A stretch of 64,000 nt of DNA, taken from positions 1,355,063 through 1,419,062 of the forward strand of contig NC_013959.1 in assembly GCF_000025705.1 (NCBI RefSeq), written 5' to 3'. This DNA is from Sideroxydans lithotrophicus ES-1. Lineage in GTDB: Bacteria; Pseudomonadota; Gammaproteobacteria; Burkholderiales; Gallionellaceae. Position 1 is the first letter of the stretch; each line of letters begins with the position of its first letter. This document shows positions 26,557 through 36,084 of the stretch, piece by piece. The position numbers and the translations under genes were made by a program. The notes beneath the pieces were generated by a model. That model searched no databases. It worked only from the letters and a program-made list of their open reading frames with translations, and was not told where the DNA came from.

Positions 26557-26700
26557 ATGAAGAATATTGCAATCGCATTGTTGTTGGTGTTCGGTGTTTC
26601 CGTGACCGGAAGTGTGTTTGCTTGCGATGGCAACAAACACGGTAAATCGATGTCCGGTACCAGCGCTCCAGCTGCACCGACTCCTGCCCCGGTCAAGTAG
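26557..26700 (+). CDS. Small exported Ala/Pro-rich peptide (47 residues)
   Basis: A 47-residue reading frame with a strong ribosome site (AAAGGAGG, 8 bases before the ATG). A clear signal peptide occupies residues 1-23 (MKNIAIALL at its start, SVFA before the likely cut). The mature peptide of about 24 residues begins with Cys, contains a His/Lys patch (GNKHGKSM) and ends in Ala/Pro/Thr. The Cys directly after VFA could be a lipobox variant, which would make it a small lipoprotein, but the context is not a standard LxxC box. It is followed at once by a terminator, so it is the last gene of the TonB locus. Function unknown. Confidence 0.65.
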   Translation: MKNIAIALLLVFGVSVTGSVFACDGNKHGKSMSGTSAPAAPTPAPVK

Positions 26701-26721
26701 TTCGGGGTAGCGGCACACCTG

Positions 26722-26750
26722 ACGGGGCCCGGGAAACCTGGCCCCGTTTT
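26722..26750 (+). terminator. Rho-independent terminator of the TonB locus
   Basis: An eight-base stem, ACGGGGCC (26722-26729) with GGCCCCGT (26740-26747), runs into TTTT. It lies 21 bases after the small-peptide stop and separates this locus from pntAA. Confidence 0.85.
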
Positions 26751-26926
26751 CATGTCCGGAAACGTCCTCATCATCTTATTTAATAAGAAGAACTTCAGCT
26801 GGATTCTGTTGTTTATATGTTAACAATGCCGCGCGGTCGAGTAATAAGCTCGTATATAATCGCCGCCGAACAAAATTTGCCCGGTTCGCCGGGTGTCTGG
26901 CAGTAGCGCGTTAACAGGAGGGCTTC

Positions 26927-28051
26927 ATGCGTATAGGGATTCCTGCGGAAACACATGCAGGCGAGACACGGGTCGCTACTACACCGGAAGCGGTGAAGAA
27001 GATGCTGGCAGCCGGCCATCAGGTATCTGTGCAAACAGGGGCGGGTGCCGGGGCAAGCATTCCGGATTCTGAATTTGAGGCCGCTGGTGCCAAGCTGGTC
27101 GGTGCTGCAGACATATATAGTCAGTCCGAGATCGTTCTCAAGGTCAGGGCGCCCAGTGCAGATGAACTTGCCAAAATGAACAAGGGTACGGTGTTGATCG
27201 GGCTGCTTGCGCCGCATCAGGCCGACCTGGTCGCGGCTTATGCCAAACAGGGCATTGCCGCTTTCGCCATGGAAAGATTGCCACGTACGTCCCGCGCACA
27301 AGCCATGGACGTGCTGTCGTCGCAAGCCAACATCGCCGGCTACAAGGCGGTGATCGTCGCTGCCGGCCTGTACAAGCGTTTCTTCCCCATGTTGATGACG
27401 GCCGCCGGCACGGTGAAGGCCGCGCGCGTGGTGGTGCTGGGTGTCGGCGTCGCAGGTCTGCAGGCCATCGCGACAGCCAAGCGTCTGGGCGCGGTGATCG
27501 AAGCTTCCGATGTGCGTCCGGCAGTGAAGGAACAGGTGGAATCGCTGGGTGCCAAGTTCATCGACGTGCCTTACGAGACCGACGAAGAGCGCGAAGCTGC
27601 GCAGGGCGTGGGCGGTTATGCCAAGCCGATGCCGCAAAGCTGGATGGATCGGCAAAAAGTGGAAGTCGCCAAGCGCGTGGCCATGGCCGACGTGGTCATC
27701 ACCACTGCGCTGATCCCCGGGCGTCCAGCACCGGTGCTGGTTAGCGAAGAGATGGTCAAGGCCATGAAGCCGGGTTCGGTGATCGTGGACCTGGCAGCAG
27801 AAGCTGGCGGCAACTGCCCTCTGACCGAACTGAACAAGACCGTGGTCAAGCATGGCGTGACGCTGGTGGGCGATCCCAACCTGGCTGGCTCGGTGGCGGC
27901 GGATGCATCGGCCTTGTATGCGCGCAACCTGCTCAACTTCCTCAATCTGTTGTGCGACCCCAAGAATGGCGGCGCCATCAACATCAATCGTGAAGACGAT
28001 ATCATCGCCGGTTCGCTGATCGCGATCGACGGCGCAGTCGTCACCAAATAA
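26927..28051 (+). CDS. pntAA: NAD(P) transhydrogenase subunit alpha, part 1 (PntAA)
   Basis: The NAD(H)-binding domain I of proton-translocating transhydrogenase. The 374-residue protein opens [23 protein letters not shown] and has the Rossmann motif [18 protein letters not shown] (about residues 171-188). The domain is cytoplasmic. With PntAB and PntB it drives NADPH formation from NADH using the proton gradient. ACAGGAGGG precedes the ATG. A TATAAT hexamer at 26855-26860 is a possible -10 element, with no good -35 partner. It starts a three-gene operon. Confidence 0.93.
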   Translation: MRIGIPAETHAGETRVATTPEAVKKMLAAGHQVSVQTGAGAGASIPDSEFEAAGAKLVGAADIYSQSEIVLKVRAPSADELAKMNKGTVLIGLLAPHQADLVAAYAKQGIAAFAMERLPRTSRAQAMDVLSSQANIAGYKAVIVAAGLYKRFFPMLMTAAGTVKAARVVVLGVGVAGLQAIATAKRLGAVIEASDVRPAVKEQVESLGAKFIDVPYETDEEREAAQGVGGYAKPMPQSWMDRQKVEVAKRVAMADVVITTALIPGRPAPVLVSEEMVKAMKPGSVIVDLAAEAGGNCPLTELNKTVVKHGVTLVGDPNLAGSVAADASALYARNLLNFLNLLCDPKNGGAININREDDIIAGSLIAIDGAVVTK

Positions 28052-28062
28052 AGGAGCGTGAA

Positions 28063-28356
28063 ATGAGTGGAGTGGATCCTGTTGTTCTCAACTTGACCGT
28101 GTTCATCCTGGCGATCTTCGTCGGTTACCACGTGGTGTGGAATGTCACCCCCGCGCTGCACACGCCGCTGATGGCGGTGACCAATGCGGTGTCCGGCATC
28201 ATCATCGTCGGCGCGATGCTGGCCGCGGGGCCAAAGGAACTGGATGTAGGTACCGTACTGGGACTGGTCGCGGTGACGTTGGCGGCGGTCAACGTGTTCG
28301 GCGGCTTTCTGGTCACCCAGCGCATGCTGGATATGTTCAAGAAAAAGGGCAAGTAA
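28063..28356 (+). CDS. pntAB: NAD(P) transhydrogenase subunit alpha, part 2 (PntAB)
   Basis: A 97-residue membrane subunit with three helices, equal to the C-terminal membrane part of E. coli PntA. It contains [22 protein letters not shown] and [14 protein letters not shown]. The split of PntA into two genes is common outside enterics. It lies 11 bases after pntAA with AAGGAGCG upstream, and pntB starts immediately after its stop. Confidence 0.92.
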   Translation: MSGVDPVVLNLTVFILAIFVGYHVVWNVTPALHTPLMAVTNAVSGIIIVGAMLAAGPKELDVGTVLGLVAVTLAAVNVFGGFLVTQRMLDMFKKKGK

Positions 28357-29745
28357 ATGTCAGCCAATTCCGTTGCTCTAGCTTATCTCGTCGCTGCCGT
28401 CCTGTTCATCCTGACACTGAAGGGACTGAGCTCCCCGGTCTCCGCACGTCGCGGCAACATGTTCGGCATGATCGGTATGGCCATCGCCGTACTGACTACA
28501 TTGAGCTTGACGCACAATGTAGCCTACATCCTGATCGCGATCGCCATCGGCGGCAGCATCGGTGCGGTGGTCGCCAAGCGCATCCAGATGACGGCGATGC
28601 CTGAATTGGTCGCGGCGATGCATTCGCTGGTCGGTCTGGCTGCTGTGCTGGTCGCGATGTCCGCATTCAAGAATCCGGTCGCTTACGGCATCGCCCTGCC
28701 CGGCGAGATCCTGCATGCCAGCAATCGCATCGAATTGTTCATCGGTACCTTTGTCGGTGCGATCACTTTCACCGGTTCCATCATCGCATTCGGCAAGCTA
28801 TCCGGTCGCCTGTCCGGCAAGCCGCTGCGCTTCGCCGGTCAGCACTGGGTGAACCTGGCATTGGGCATCGCGATGGTCGGCTTCGGCATCGCATTCTTCA
28901 TGAGCCCGAGCTGGACGCCGTATCTCGTCATGACTGCCATCGCGCTGTTGCTGGGTGTGCTGCTGATCGTGCCGATCGGCGGCGCGGACATGCCGGTGGT
29001 GGTGTCCATGCTGAACTCCTATTCCGGCTGGGCTGCAGCGGGCATCGGTTTCACCCTGAACAACAACATGCTGATCATCGCCGGTTCGCTGGTGGGCAGC
29101 TCGGGTGCGATCCTGTCCTATATCATGTGCAAGGCGATGAACCGTGCCTTCCTGAACGTGATCCTCGGTGGTTTCGGTGGCGAGAGTGCAGTGGCGGATA
29201 GCGGCGATGCCGTGCAGAGGACCTACCGCAGCGGCAGCGCAGACGATGCCGCATTCCTGATGGGCAACGCCTCTTCCGTCATCATCGTGCCGGGTTACGG
29301 TCTGGCGGTCGCGCGTGCGCAGCATGCGATCAACGAAATGTCGCATTTGCTGACCGAAAAGGGTGTGAATGTGCGCTATGCCATCCACCCGGTGGCCGGA
29401 CGCATGCCGGGTCACATGAATGTGCTGCTGGCCGAGGCGGAAGTGCCTTACGACCAGGTGGTGGAGATGGACGAGATCAACAACGAGTTCGCCGACACGG
29501 ATGTGGTGCTGGTGATCGGCGCCAACGATGTGGTGAATCCCGCGGCCAAGAACGACAAGTCCAGCCCGATCTACGGCATGCCCATCCTCGAGGCGCACAA
29601 AGCGCGCACCGTGCTGGTAGTGAAACGCTCGATGGCGACCGGTTACGCCGGCCTGGATAACGACCTGTTCTATCTGGACAAGACCATGATGATCTTCGGT
29701 GACGCGAAGAAGGTTGTGGAAGACGTGATCAAGGCGCTCAGCTGA
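28357..29745 (+). CDS. pntB: NAD(P) transhydrogenase subunit beta (PntB)
   Basis: A 462-residue subunit with about nine N-terminal helices that form the proton channel. The C-terminal NADP(H)-binding domain III has VPGYGLAVARAQHAI, HPVAGRMPGHMNVLLAEA and VLVIGANDVVNPAA. It begins at the base after the pntAB stop, so expression is tightly coupled. Length matches E. coli PntB (462). Confidence 0.94.
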   Translation: MSANSVALAYLVAAVLFILTLKGLSSPVSARRGNMFGMIGMAIAVLTTLSLTHNVAYILIAIAIGGSIGAVVAKRIQMTAMPELVAAMHSLVGLAAVLVAMSAFKNPVAYGIALPGEILHASNRIELFIGTFVGAITFTGSIIAFGKLSGRLSGKPLRFAGQHWVNLALGIAMVGFGIAFFMSPSWTPYLVMTAIALLLGVLLIVPIGGADMPVVVSMLNSYSGWAAAGIGFTLNNNMLIIAGSLVGSSGAILSYIMCKAMNRAFLNVILGGFGGESAVADSGDAVQRTYRSGSADDAAFLMGNASSVIIVPGYGLAVARAQHAINEMSHLLTEKGVNVRYAIHPVAGRMPGHMNVLLAEAEVPYDQVVEMDEINNEFADTDVVLVIGANDVVNPAAKNDKSSPIYGMPILEAHKARTVLVVKRSMATGYAGLDNDLFYLDKTMMIFGDAKKVVEDVIKALS

Positions 29746-29909
29746 CAAACGGGACTTCATTCATTCCGGGATATGACCGCACTGTAGTTCTGCGTATCGC
29801 AGTACTCAGTTCGGTTTACTTCGTTGCGGCCAAGGTCGGCCTGGCGCTGGCGCTGGTACACGACACCGTCACGCTGTTCTGGCCGCCTTCCGGGATCGCG
29901 CTCGCTGCA

Positions 29910-32681
29910 TTGTTGCTCTTCGGCTGGCGGCTCTTTCCCGCGATCATCATCGGTGAATTCTTCGCCAATCTTGGGACTGAGCTCACTCCGCTTGGTGCCT
30001 TTGGTCTTGCCTGCGGCAATGCCCTCGAAGCGTTGCTTGGCTATTACCTTTTGCGACACCGTGTCAGTTTCAACGAACGTCTGAGCACAATCCGCGATGT
30101 AGGTCTGTTGTTTGTGTTCGGTGCGCTGGCCAGTCCCCTGGTGGCCGCTTTGAATGGTGCCTGGTGGATCAAACTTTCAACTGGCGAGTCATGGCAGGAT
30201 TACATCCATACTGTGCAGTACTGGTGGATGGGCGATGCCCTGGGTATCGCGCTGTTCACTACGACGATACTTGCATGGACACGCGGCGATTCCATTGTCT
30301 GGAGTTATGAGAGGGTACGCCGGGGCGTGCTGGCTGCAGTGGTGTTGCTGTTGACTTGCTGGATATTGTTCCTCGATCTGCCGGGCAGATTGCTGGAATT
30401 CGGCCTGTTCTTCCCGCTGTTGATCTGGATCGCACTCAATTTCGATCTGCGCTGTGTCAGCGGTGCACTATTGTTGATCTTCCTCAGTTCGATATTGGGT
30501 TTGCTGTCGCTTGGTGATTTGCGCGGCAGCAGCCTGGATACGCTGGTCAATTTCGTCTGGTTGTACAACCTGCTGTTCGGGCTGACTGCGCTGAGTGTGG
30601 CGGTGCTGAACGCTCAGCACAGGCGCAGCGAGCATGCGCTGAAATTGAGCGAGGACAATCTCAACCGTGCCCAGTCGATTGTCGGTATCGGTAGCTGGCA
30701 TCTGGACATAGTCAACAACTGCCTGCAATGGTCTGACGAGACCTATCACATCTTTGGTGTCGCGGAAGGAACGCCGCTCAATTACGAGGTGTTCCTCGAG
30801 CACGTTCACGCGGATGACAGGGACCTGGTCAACCGGACATGGCAACAGGCATTGCTGCGTCAGCCGTATGACATCGAACATCGGATCCTGGTGAATGGGG
30901 AAATCAGATGGGTGCGCGAAAAAGCGAATCTGGATTTTGATGCGCACGGCAATGCCGTCTACGCCATCGGTACCGTACGTGACATCACGCGCTACAAACA
31001 GGAAGAAGCCACCCTGCGGCTGGCGGCGAGGGTGTTTGACAGCAGTGGCGAGGCCATCCTGATCACGGATGAGAATGTCCGTGTCGTCGCGGTCAACCAT
31101 TCGTTCGTCGCAATGAGCGGCTATCGCTCTGAAGAGGTGATGGGCAAGAACCCGCGGATGTTGTCTTCCGGACGCCACGATGCCGAGTTCTACCGGGCCA
31201 TGTGGGACGACATCAACCAGCATGGCTACTGGCAAGGCGAGATATGGGACAAACACAAGAGCGGGCGCATCTACCCGAAGTGGATGTCGATCACCGCCGT
31301 GCGCGACGAGCATGGAAAGGTGGTCAACTATATATCCATCGCGCGCGACACGACCGAGCAGACCGAAGCGGAAAAGAACATCCATTTCCTTGCTTACTAC
31401 GACGTGCTGACAGGGTTGCCGAACCGCACCCTGTTGCGCGATCGTCTGGGGCAGATGATCGCAGTAGCGCATCGCGACAAACATCAGTTCTCCCTGATAT
31501 TCCTGGATCTCGATCGATTCAAGTACATCAATGATTCGATGGGGCACTCGGTTGGCGACCGGCTGCTGCAGTCAGTCGCCTTGCGCATCCAGGATTGCGT
31601 GCGCGAGGGCGACACGGTTGCGCGTCTTGGAGGCGACGAATTCATCGTACTGTTGCGCGAGGCGGGAGAAAGTGCCGCCTCTGTGGTGGCGCAGAAATTG
31701 TTGATTGCCCTGGCGACCCCTTATGATCTGGACGGTCAGGTCATCTCCACGCAAGCGAGCATCGGCATCAGCATCTATCCTGATCAGGCCCAGGATGCCG
31801 ACACGCTCATCAAGAATGCCGATATGGCGATGTATCGCGCCAAGGAAGAAGGGCGCAACAATTTCCAGTTCTTCGTGCCGGAGATGAATTTCCGCGTCGA
31901 TCTGCTGTTTTCCATGGAAAAGGACCTGCGCCTGGCACTGGAGCGCGGCGAACTGTTTTTGCAATATCAGCCACAGGCCGACCTGGCGAGCGGCACACTG
32001 AGCGGTGTGGAGGCATTGATACGCTGGGACCACCCGGTGAAAGGACAGGTTTCGCCAGCCGAGTTCATTCCGGTAGCGGAAGAGACCGGGCAGATCGTCG
32101 CCATCGGGGAATGGGTTTTGCGTACCGCTTGCAGTCAAATGGCGGAATGGCGCAAGACCGGCATGCACGATCTGACCATCGCGGTGAATCTGTCGATCAG
32201 GCAGTTGCGCCAGCCGGATCTGGCGGAACTCATCAAATCGGTATTGCTGGAAACTGGGCTGGACGCGCGTCATCTGGAACTGGAGATCACCGAAGGCATC
32301 ATGATGGGCGACAATCAGGCAGCCTTCCGTTTTCTGAGCGAAATGCAGGATCTGGGTGTGCAATTGTCCATCGATGACTTTGGTACGGGTTTCTCCAGCC
32401 TGAACTATCTGAAGCAGATGCCTGTGAACAAACTCAAGATCGACCAGTCCTTCATTCGCGATATCGAAACCGACGAAGGCGATGCTGCCATCATCCGTTC
32501 CATCATCAGTTTGGGGCATCGACTTAATCTGCGCGTGATTGCCGAAGGGGTGGAGACGCAGGAACAGCTCGATTTTCTGCGCATACGCGGCTGCGACGAG
32601 ATACAGGGATATTTCTACTCTCGTCCGTTGCTGGCAGAAGACTTTATGCGCTTCGTCAAGGCTCCGCCGCGCCTGAATTGA
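29910..32681 (+). CDS. MASE1-PAS-PAS-GGDEF-EAL cyclic-di-GMP signalling protein (true start upstream, unclear)
   Basis: A membrane-bound protein that may make and break cyclic di-GMP. An N-terminal MASE1 sensor (about seven helices) precedes two PAS domains (about residues 245-355 and 360-485), a GGDEF domain with an intact GGDEF signature (ARLGGDEFIVLL), and an EAL domain with GVEALIRWDHP and IDDFGTGFSSLNYL. The first conventional start in frame is TTG 29910. However, MASE1-typical residues (TLFWPPSGIALAA) are encoded upstream, back to about 29787, without an ATG, GTG or TTG. See the finding on this start. Its 3' end overlaps the convergent comEC by 26 bases. Confidence 0.88.
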   Translation: MLLFGWRLFPAIIIGEFFANLGTELTPLGAFGLACGNALEALLGYYLLRHRVSFNERLSTIRDVGLLFVFGALASPLVAALNGAWWIKLSTGESWQDYIHTVQYWWMGDALGIALFTTTILAWTRGDSIVWSYERVRRGVLAAVVLLLTCWILFLDLPGRLLEFGLFFPLLIWIALNFDLRCVSGALLLIFLSSILGLLSLGDLRGSSLDTLVNFVWLYNLLFGLTALSVAVLNAQHRRSEHALKLSEDNLNRAQSIVGIGSWHLDIVNNCLQWSDETYHIFGVAEGTPLNYEVFLEHVHADDRDLVNRTWQQALLRQPYDIEHRILVNGEIRWVREKANLDFDAHGNAVYAIGTVRDITRYKQEEATLRLAARVFDSSGEAILITDENVRVVAVNHSFVAMSGYRSEEVMGKNPRMLSSGRHDAEFYRAMWDDINQHGYWQGEIWDKHKSGRIYPKWMSITAVRDEHGKVVNYISIARDTTEQTEAEKNIHFLAYYDVLTGLPNRTLLRDRLGQMIAVAHRDKHQFSLIFLDLDRFKYINDSMGHSVGDRLLQSVALRIQDCVREGDTVARLGGDEFIVLLREAGESAASVVAQKLLIALATPYDLDGQVISTQASIGISIYPDQAQDADTLIKNADMAMYRAKEEGRNNFQFFVPEMNFRVDLLFSMEKDLRLALERGELFLQYQPQADLASGTLSGVEALIRWDHPVKGQVSPAEFIPVAEETGQIVAIGEWVLRTACSQMAEWRKTGMHDLTIAVNLSIRQLRQPDLAELIKSVLLETGLDARHLELEITEGIMMGDNQAAFRFLSEMQDLGVQLSIDDFGTGFSSLNYLKQMPVNKLKIDQSFIRDIETDEGDAAIIRSIISLGHRLNLRVIAEGVETQEQLDFLRIRGCDEIQGYFYSRPLLAEDFMRFVKAPPRLN

Positions 32682-35016
32682 TCCGATTCTGTTGCCAATA
32701 ACGGGCGTGGGTCGTGCGATAGCGCTCTATCCGGAAATCCCGTGCATCCATCCGGATGTCCACCGCACCATCTTCATCCGAACGCAATATCTCGCTACCC
32801 GCCGCGCGATATCGTTCTACGACCTCGTCTTTGGGATGGCCGAAGCGGTTGAGGTATCCCGCAGTGAACATCGCATAGCGCGGGTGTACCGCATCCACGA
32901 AAGCAGGAGACGAAGAACTTTTGCTGCCGTGATGCGGGACGAGCAGGAAAGTGGTGCGCAACTCCTGCGGGTGCAGCCTGGTCAAGCGCGATTCGGCCAA
33001 TCTTTCGGCATCGCCGGCAAGCAATACACTGTGCCGTCCGGTGCTGATGCGCAAGATGCAACTGCGTTCGTTGTCATGCTGCGGGTAGAGGGGCGTCTGC
33101 AATTTTGCGGGGCTGAGCATTTCGAAACGCACACCATCCCATTCCCAGGACTGGCCGTCGAAGCATGCCTCGTTGTGTGCGGCGAGTTGCAGTTTGGGGT
33201 GTGTGTCCGGCAAGGAGGAAATGACATTGGTGACCGGGATGCCGCTCAATACGGATTCTGTGCCGCCGATATGGTCGACATCGTCGTGCGACAGCACGAG
33301 TGTGTCCAGATGCAGGATACCCATGCCGCGCAACGCAGGCAGCAATATGCGGTTGCCGCTATCCGCTTCGCCGGAGAAATCCGGGCCGGTGTCATAGAGC
33401 AGTGCATGAGCGTGCGTCTGCACTGCCACAGACAGACCCTGTCCCACATCGAATACGACCAGCCGGGCACCGCCTGCAGCCGGGCGTTCGGGAGCGACCA
33501 GGAACATCGGCAGCAGCAGCAGACTGCCCAGCCAGCGCATCGGGAATCCGCGCGGGGATAACAACCACAAGGCACCGCCGATACCGGCCAAGATCGTCCA
33601 GGCTGGCGGCGCATGCTGCGACCACACCACGTAGGGCAACTTGTCCAGCAGATGCAGCAGGTACATGCACAAGGTCATCGCCTCGTGGGCGACGTACAGC
33701 ATCCATTCGAACGGCGGCAGGGTGCCAAGCAGGGTGAGCGGAACCACAATGAAGCTCACCAGCGGGATGGCAAAGGCGTTGGCGAGGGGAGATACCAGCG
33801 ACAGTTGCTGAAATAGGGCCAGCAGGGGCGGGATCAGCCCGATCATCATCGCCCATTGCACCTTGCCATATTCCCTGAGCCAATGCTGCCTCCGCAAACG
33901 ATTCGCGGTGACGTAGAAGATCAAGGCGACTGCGCCGAACGACAGCCAGAAGCCGGGCGACAATACTGCCCAGGGATCGGCAAGCAGCACTACCATGAGT
34001 GCATATGCCAGCAACTGGGAAGGCGAGACGTTGCGTGAAAGCATCAGCATCAATCCGATGGTGACCAGCATGTACAGCGTGCGCTGGGCTGGGACTTCAA
34101 AGCCGGACACCAGCGTGTAGAACAGCGCGGCCAGGATGCCTGCCAGCGCTGCCGCCTTGCGCGCGGGGAACCATAGCGTGAGACGTATGCTGCGCCGCCA
34201 CAGCCAGTAGACGGCGGCGAAGACCAGCCCGGCGAGCATGGTGATATGCAGGCCGGAGATGCTCATCAGATGATTGACGCCGGTGCGCGTGAACAGCTGC
34301 CAGTCCGATTGCGAGATGCCGGATTGATCGCCGATCGCCAGGGCGGTCAGGACGCCGGTATAGGGCGCATCGCTGAGAGTCTTGCGAAAATGGGTGCGTA
34401 TCGTCTCGCGCAGCCGTTGTACCAGATACGCCGGACTGGAGGTCTGTTCCGACAGCATTTTGTTGTCGCCCCTGGCATACACATAGCCGATGGCGCGGAT
34501 GTTTCTTTCCAATGCCCAGGCTTCAAAATCGAAGTTGTATGGATTGCTGCTGCCATGCGGTTGTTTCAGGCGCACGGTGAGCTGCCAGCGTTGGCCAGCG
34601 CTCATCTTCAGGGGTTCTTTGCTGTCGCCATCGTAAGTGGCGAGCTGGATATGGCGAGGTACATGTGCGCCAACTGTCTGCACACTTTCCACATCGAACT
34701 GAAAACGCAGTCCGCGTTCATGTAATCTGGGCATCTCTGCTACGATGCCGGTGAGCACGATGTTCTTGCCCTGCCACTCAGCCGACAGTTGGTCGGACAG
34801 GCGATGCTGGGCGATCCATGCGGCATAGCAAAAACCCAGCAGTGCGGCACCGATAAGCAATGCGGCATGGCGTGCAATGACCAGCAACCTGCCGTTCTGG
34901 CGCGGCAGCAGGAGCAAGGCTGCGGCAATGGGCCAATAGGCGGGGAGCACAGGCAATGCTGCTTGCTGCTGCAGATACCACACGCCAAGAGTAAAAAAGA
35001 GAGAAAACCAAACCAT
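32656..35016 (-). CDS. comEC: DNA internalisation competence protein ComEC/Rec2
   Basis: ComEC forms the inner-membrane channel for single-stranded DNA during transformation. The 786-residue protein has N-terminal helices, a soluble OB-like DUF4131 region, and the competence domain with LMSISGLHITMLAGL (about residues 252-266). A C-terminal metallo-beta-lactamase-like domain carries SHDDVDHIGGTESV and LVPHHGSK. The ATG at 35016 is the first start after an in-frame stop. Together with PilF below and the machinery of type IV pili, it suggests natural competence; the other com genes are outside the window. Confidence 0.92.
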   Translation of the reverse strand: MVWFSLFFTLGVWYLQQQAALPVLPAYWPIAAALLLLPRQNGRLLVIARHAALLIGAALLGFCYAAWIAQHRLSDQLSAEWQGKNIVLTGIVAEMPRLHERGLRFQFDVESVQTVGAHVPRHIQLATYDGDSKEPLKMSAGQRWQLTVRLKQPHGSSNPYNFDFEAWALERNIRAIGYVYARGDNKMLSEQTSSPAYLVQRLRETIRTHFRKTLSDAPYTGVLTALAIGDQSGISQSDWQLFTRTGVNHLMSISGLHITMLAGLVFAAVYWLWRRSIRLTLWFPARKAAALAGILAALFYTLVSGFEVPAQRTLYMLVTIGLMLMLSRNVSPSQLLAYALMVVLLADPWAVLSPGFWLSFGAVALIFYVTANRLRRQHWLREYGKVQWAMMIGLIPPLLALFQQLSLVSPLANAFAIPLVSFIVVPLTLLGTLPPFEWMLYVAHEAMTLCMYLLHLLDKLPYVVWSQHAPPAWTILAGIGGALWLLSPRGFPMRWLGSLLLLPMFLVAPERPAAGGARLVVFDVGQGLSVAVQTHAHALLYDTGPDFSGEADSGNRILLPALRGMGILHLDTLVLSHDDVDHIGGTESVLSGIPVTNVISSLPDTHPKLQLAAHNEACFDGQSWEWDGVRFEMLSPAKLQTPLYPQHDNERSCILRISTGRHSVLLAGDAERLAESRLTRLHPQELRTTFLLVPHHGSKSSSSPAFVDAVHPRYAMFTAGYLNRFGHPKDEVVERYRAAGSEILRSDEDGAVDIRMDARDFRIERYRTTHARYWQQNRINSGAAEP

Positions 35017-35052
35017 GGTGCGTAGCGTACCGCAAAATCATAGAATCCACTC

Positions 35053-35601
35053 ATGCGCAGATATTTCCGTGAACGACTCCCCGACCATAACGGCATCCTG
35101 AATCATCGCTGGCTGAGTCCCGTGCGACATTGGTTGCATCATCCCAACCTGTGGCACCTGCATCGCCGGTCTGTAGCCGGCGGTGTGGCCATCGGATTGT
35201 TCTGCGGGCTGATTCCTGGGCCGCTGCAAATGATCTCGGCCGTGTTGATGGCGGTGATGTTGCGCGTCAATCTGCCAGTGGCTGTGTTTACTACGCTCTA
35301 TACCAACCCGTTCACCATTGTGCCCCTGTATCTGCTGGCCTATGAGATCGGCATTTTGGTGAGCGGTGCATCGAGCAACACGGCAGTGCCGGCTTTTCCG
35401 GAGTTGCACTGGAGCAACGGATTTTCCCAGATGTGGACATGGCTGATGGCCCTAGGCAAACCCCTGTTGATCGGACTCCCGGTGCTGGCCATCGGCCTTG
35501 CTATCATCGGCTATATGGCTATGCGCCTGTTTTGGCGGGTCTTTGTCGTGCTGAAATGGCGCAAACGGCATGCAAAAAAACCAGGAACTTTCATCAACTA
35601 A
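35053..35601 (+). CDS. DUF2062 domain membrane protein
   Basis: A 182-residue protein of the DUF2062 family with about three helices. The core GVAIGLFCGLIPGPLQMI (about residues 43-60) is followed by YTNPFTIVPLYLLAYEIG, the family signature. Function is unproven; some members are fused to glycosyltransferases. It is divergent from comEC with a 36-base gap, so their promoters overlap. Confidence 0.85.
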   Translation: MRRYFRERLPDHNGILNHRWLSPVRHWLHHPNLWHLHRRSVAGGVAIGLFCGLIPGPLQMISAVLMAVMLRVNLPVAVFTTLYTNPFTIVPLYLLAYEIGILVSGASSNTAVPAFPELHWSNGFSQMWTWLMALGKPLLIGLPVLAIGLAIIGYMAMRLFWRVFVVLKWRKRHAKKPGTFIN

Positions 35602-35666
35602 TCGAGTCTGAGTAGTTGTCCTGCAGATGCGAGCAGGATATCGGGTTAACTTTTAAGAGGTGTCAG

Positions 35667-35777
35667 ATGAAAAAAGCATATGAAGAAGTGGCTAAGTTCG
35701 TTCGTTGGGTGATCGCCGGCGTGATGGCGTTTATCGTTGTATTACCAGCAGTCACATCCATCAGCTTGTCCAACTAA
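35667..35777 (+). CDS. 36-residue membrane peptide, copy A of a homologous pair
   Basis: A 36-residue peptide beginning MKKAYEEVAKFVRW, followed by one hydrophobic helix (about residues 15-31) and a Ser-rich end. AAGAGGTG lies just upstream of the ATG and a strong terminator follows 15 bases after the stop. The same length and 16 identical positions are seen in the peptide at 36085-36195: MK, YE, V, KF, RW at the N-terminus, then V, I, LP, SI and S. Conservation between two adjacent copies, with ribosome sites and terminators, argues that both are real genes. Function unknown; small toxin-like or regulatory membrane peptides are possible. Confidence 0.65.
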   Translation: MKKAYEEVAKFVRWVIAGVMAFIVVLPAVTSISLSN

Positions 35778-35792
35778 CACTCTGTAATCATC

Positions 35793-35825
35793 AGCCCCGG
35801 CGAGCGATCTCCGGGGCTTTGTTTT
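35793..35825 (+). terminator. Terminator after small membrane peptide A
   Basis: AGCCCCGG (35793-35800) pairs perfectly with CCGGGGCT (35811-35818) and runs into TTTGTTTT. The 259 bases after it, up to peptide B, contain only weak open frames; I see no convincing gene there. They may hold the promoter of peptide B or an RNA. Confidence 0.88.
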
Positions 35826-36084
35826 GCCTGGAATTTATAGACTGGCTTGTTTGGAAGCTCATCCGGGACATGCGCTGGACGGTGCGACATCGAGGATGTC
35901 CGACGCAGCTTGGGAGCACGGGAAATACTGCTGCAACGATACTGCAGTACATTCGATTCAAGGATGTTTCTGGAGCGATTAATGAAACAGGCAGTCCTTG
36001 CATCGACCCGGAACTTCTTTCAACGGTGGCGCCGGAGTCTTTTGCCCGGCAGCTGTCCGGATTGCATCAATATCGAGGTGAAAG

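Noticed and set aside
26855-26860. TATAAT upstream of pntAA as a firm promoter
   Set aside because: The -10 hexamer is perfect, but no acceptable -35 element lies 16-18 bases upstream, so it is mentioned only in the gene entry.
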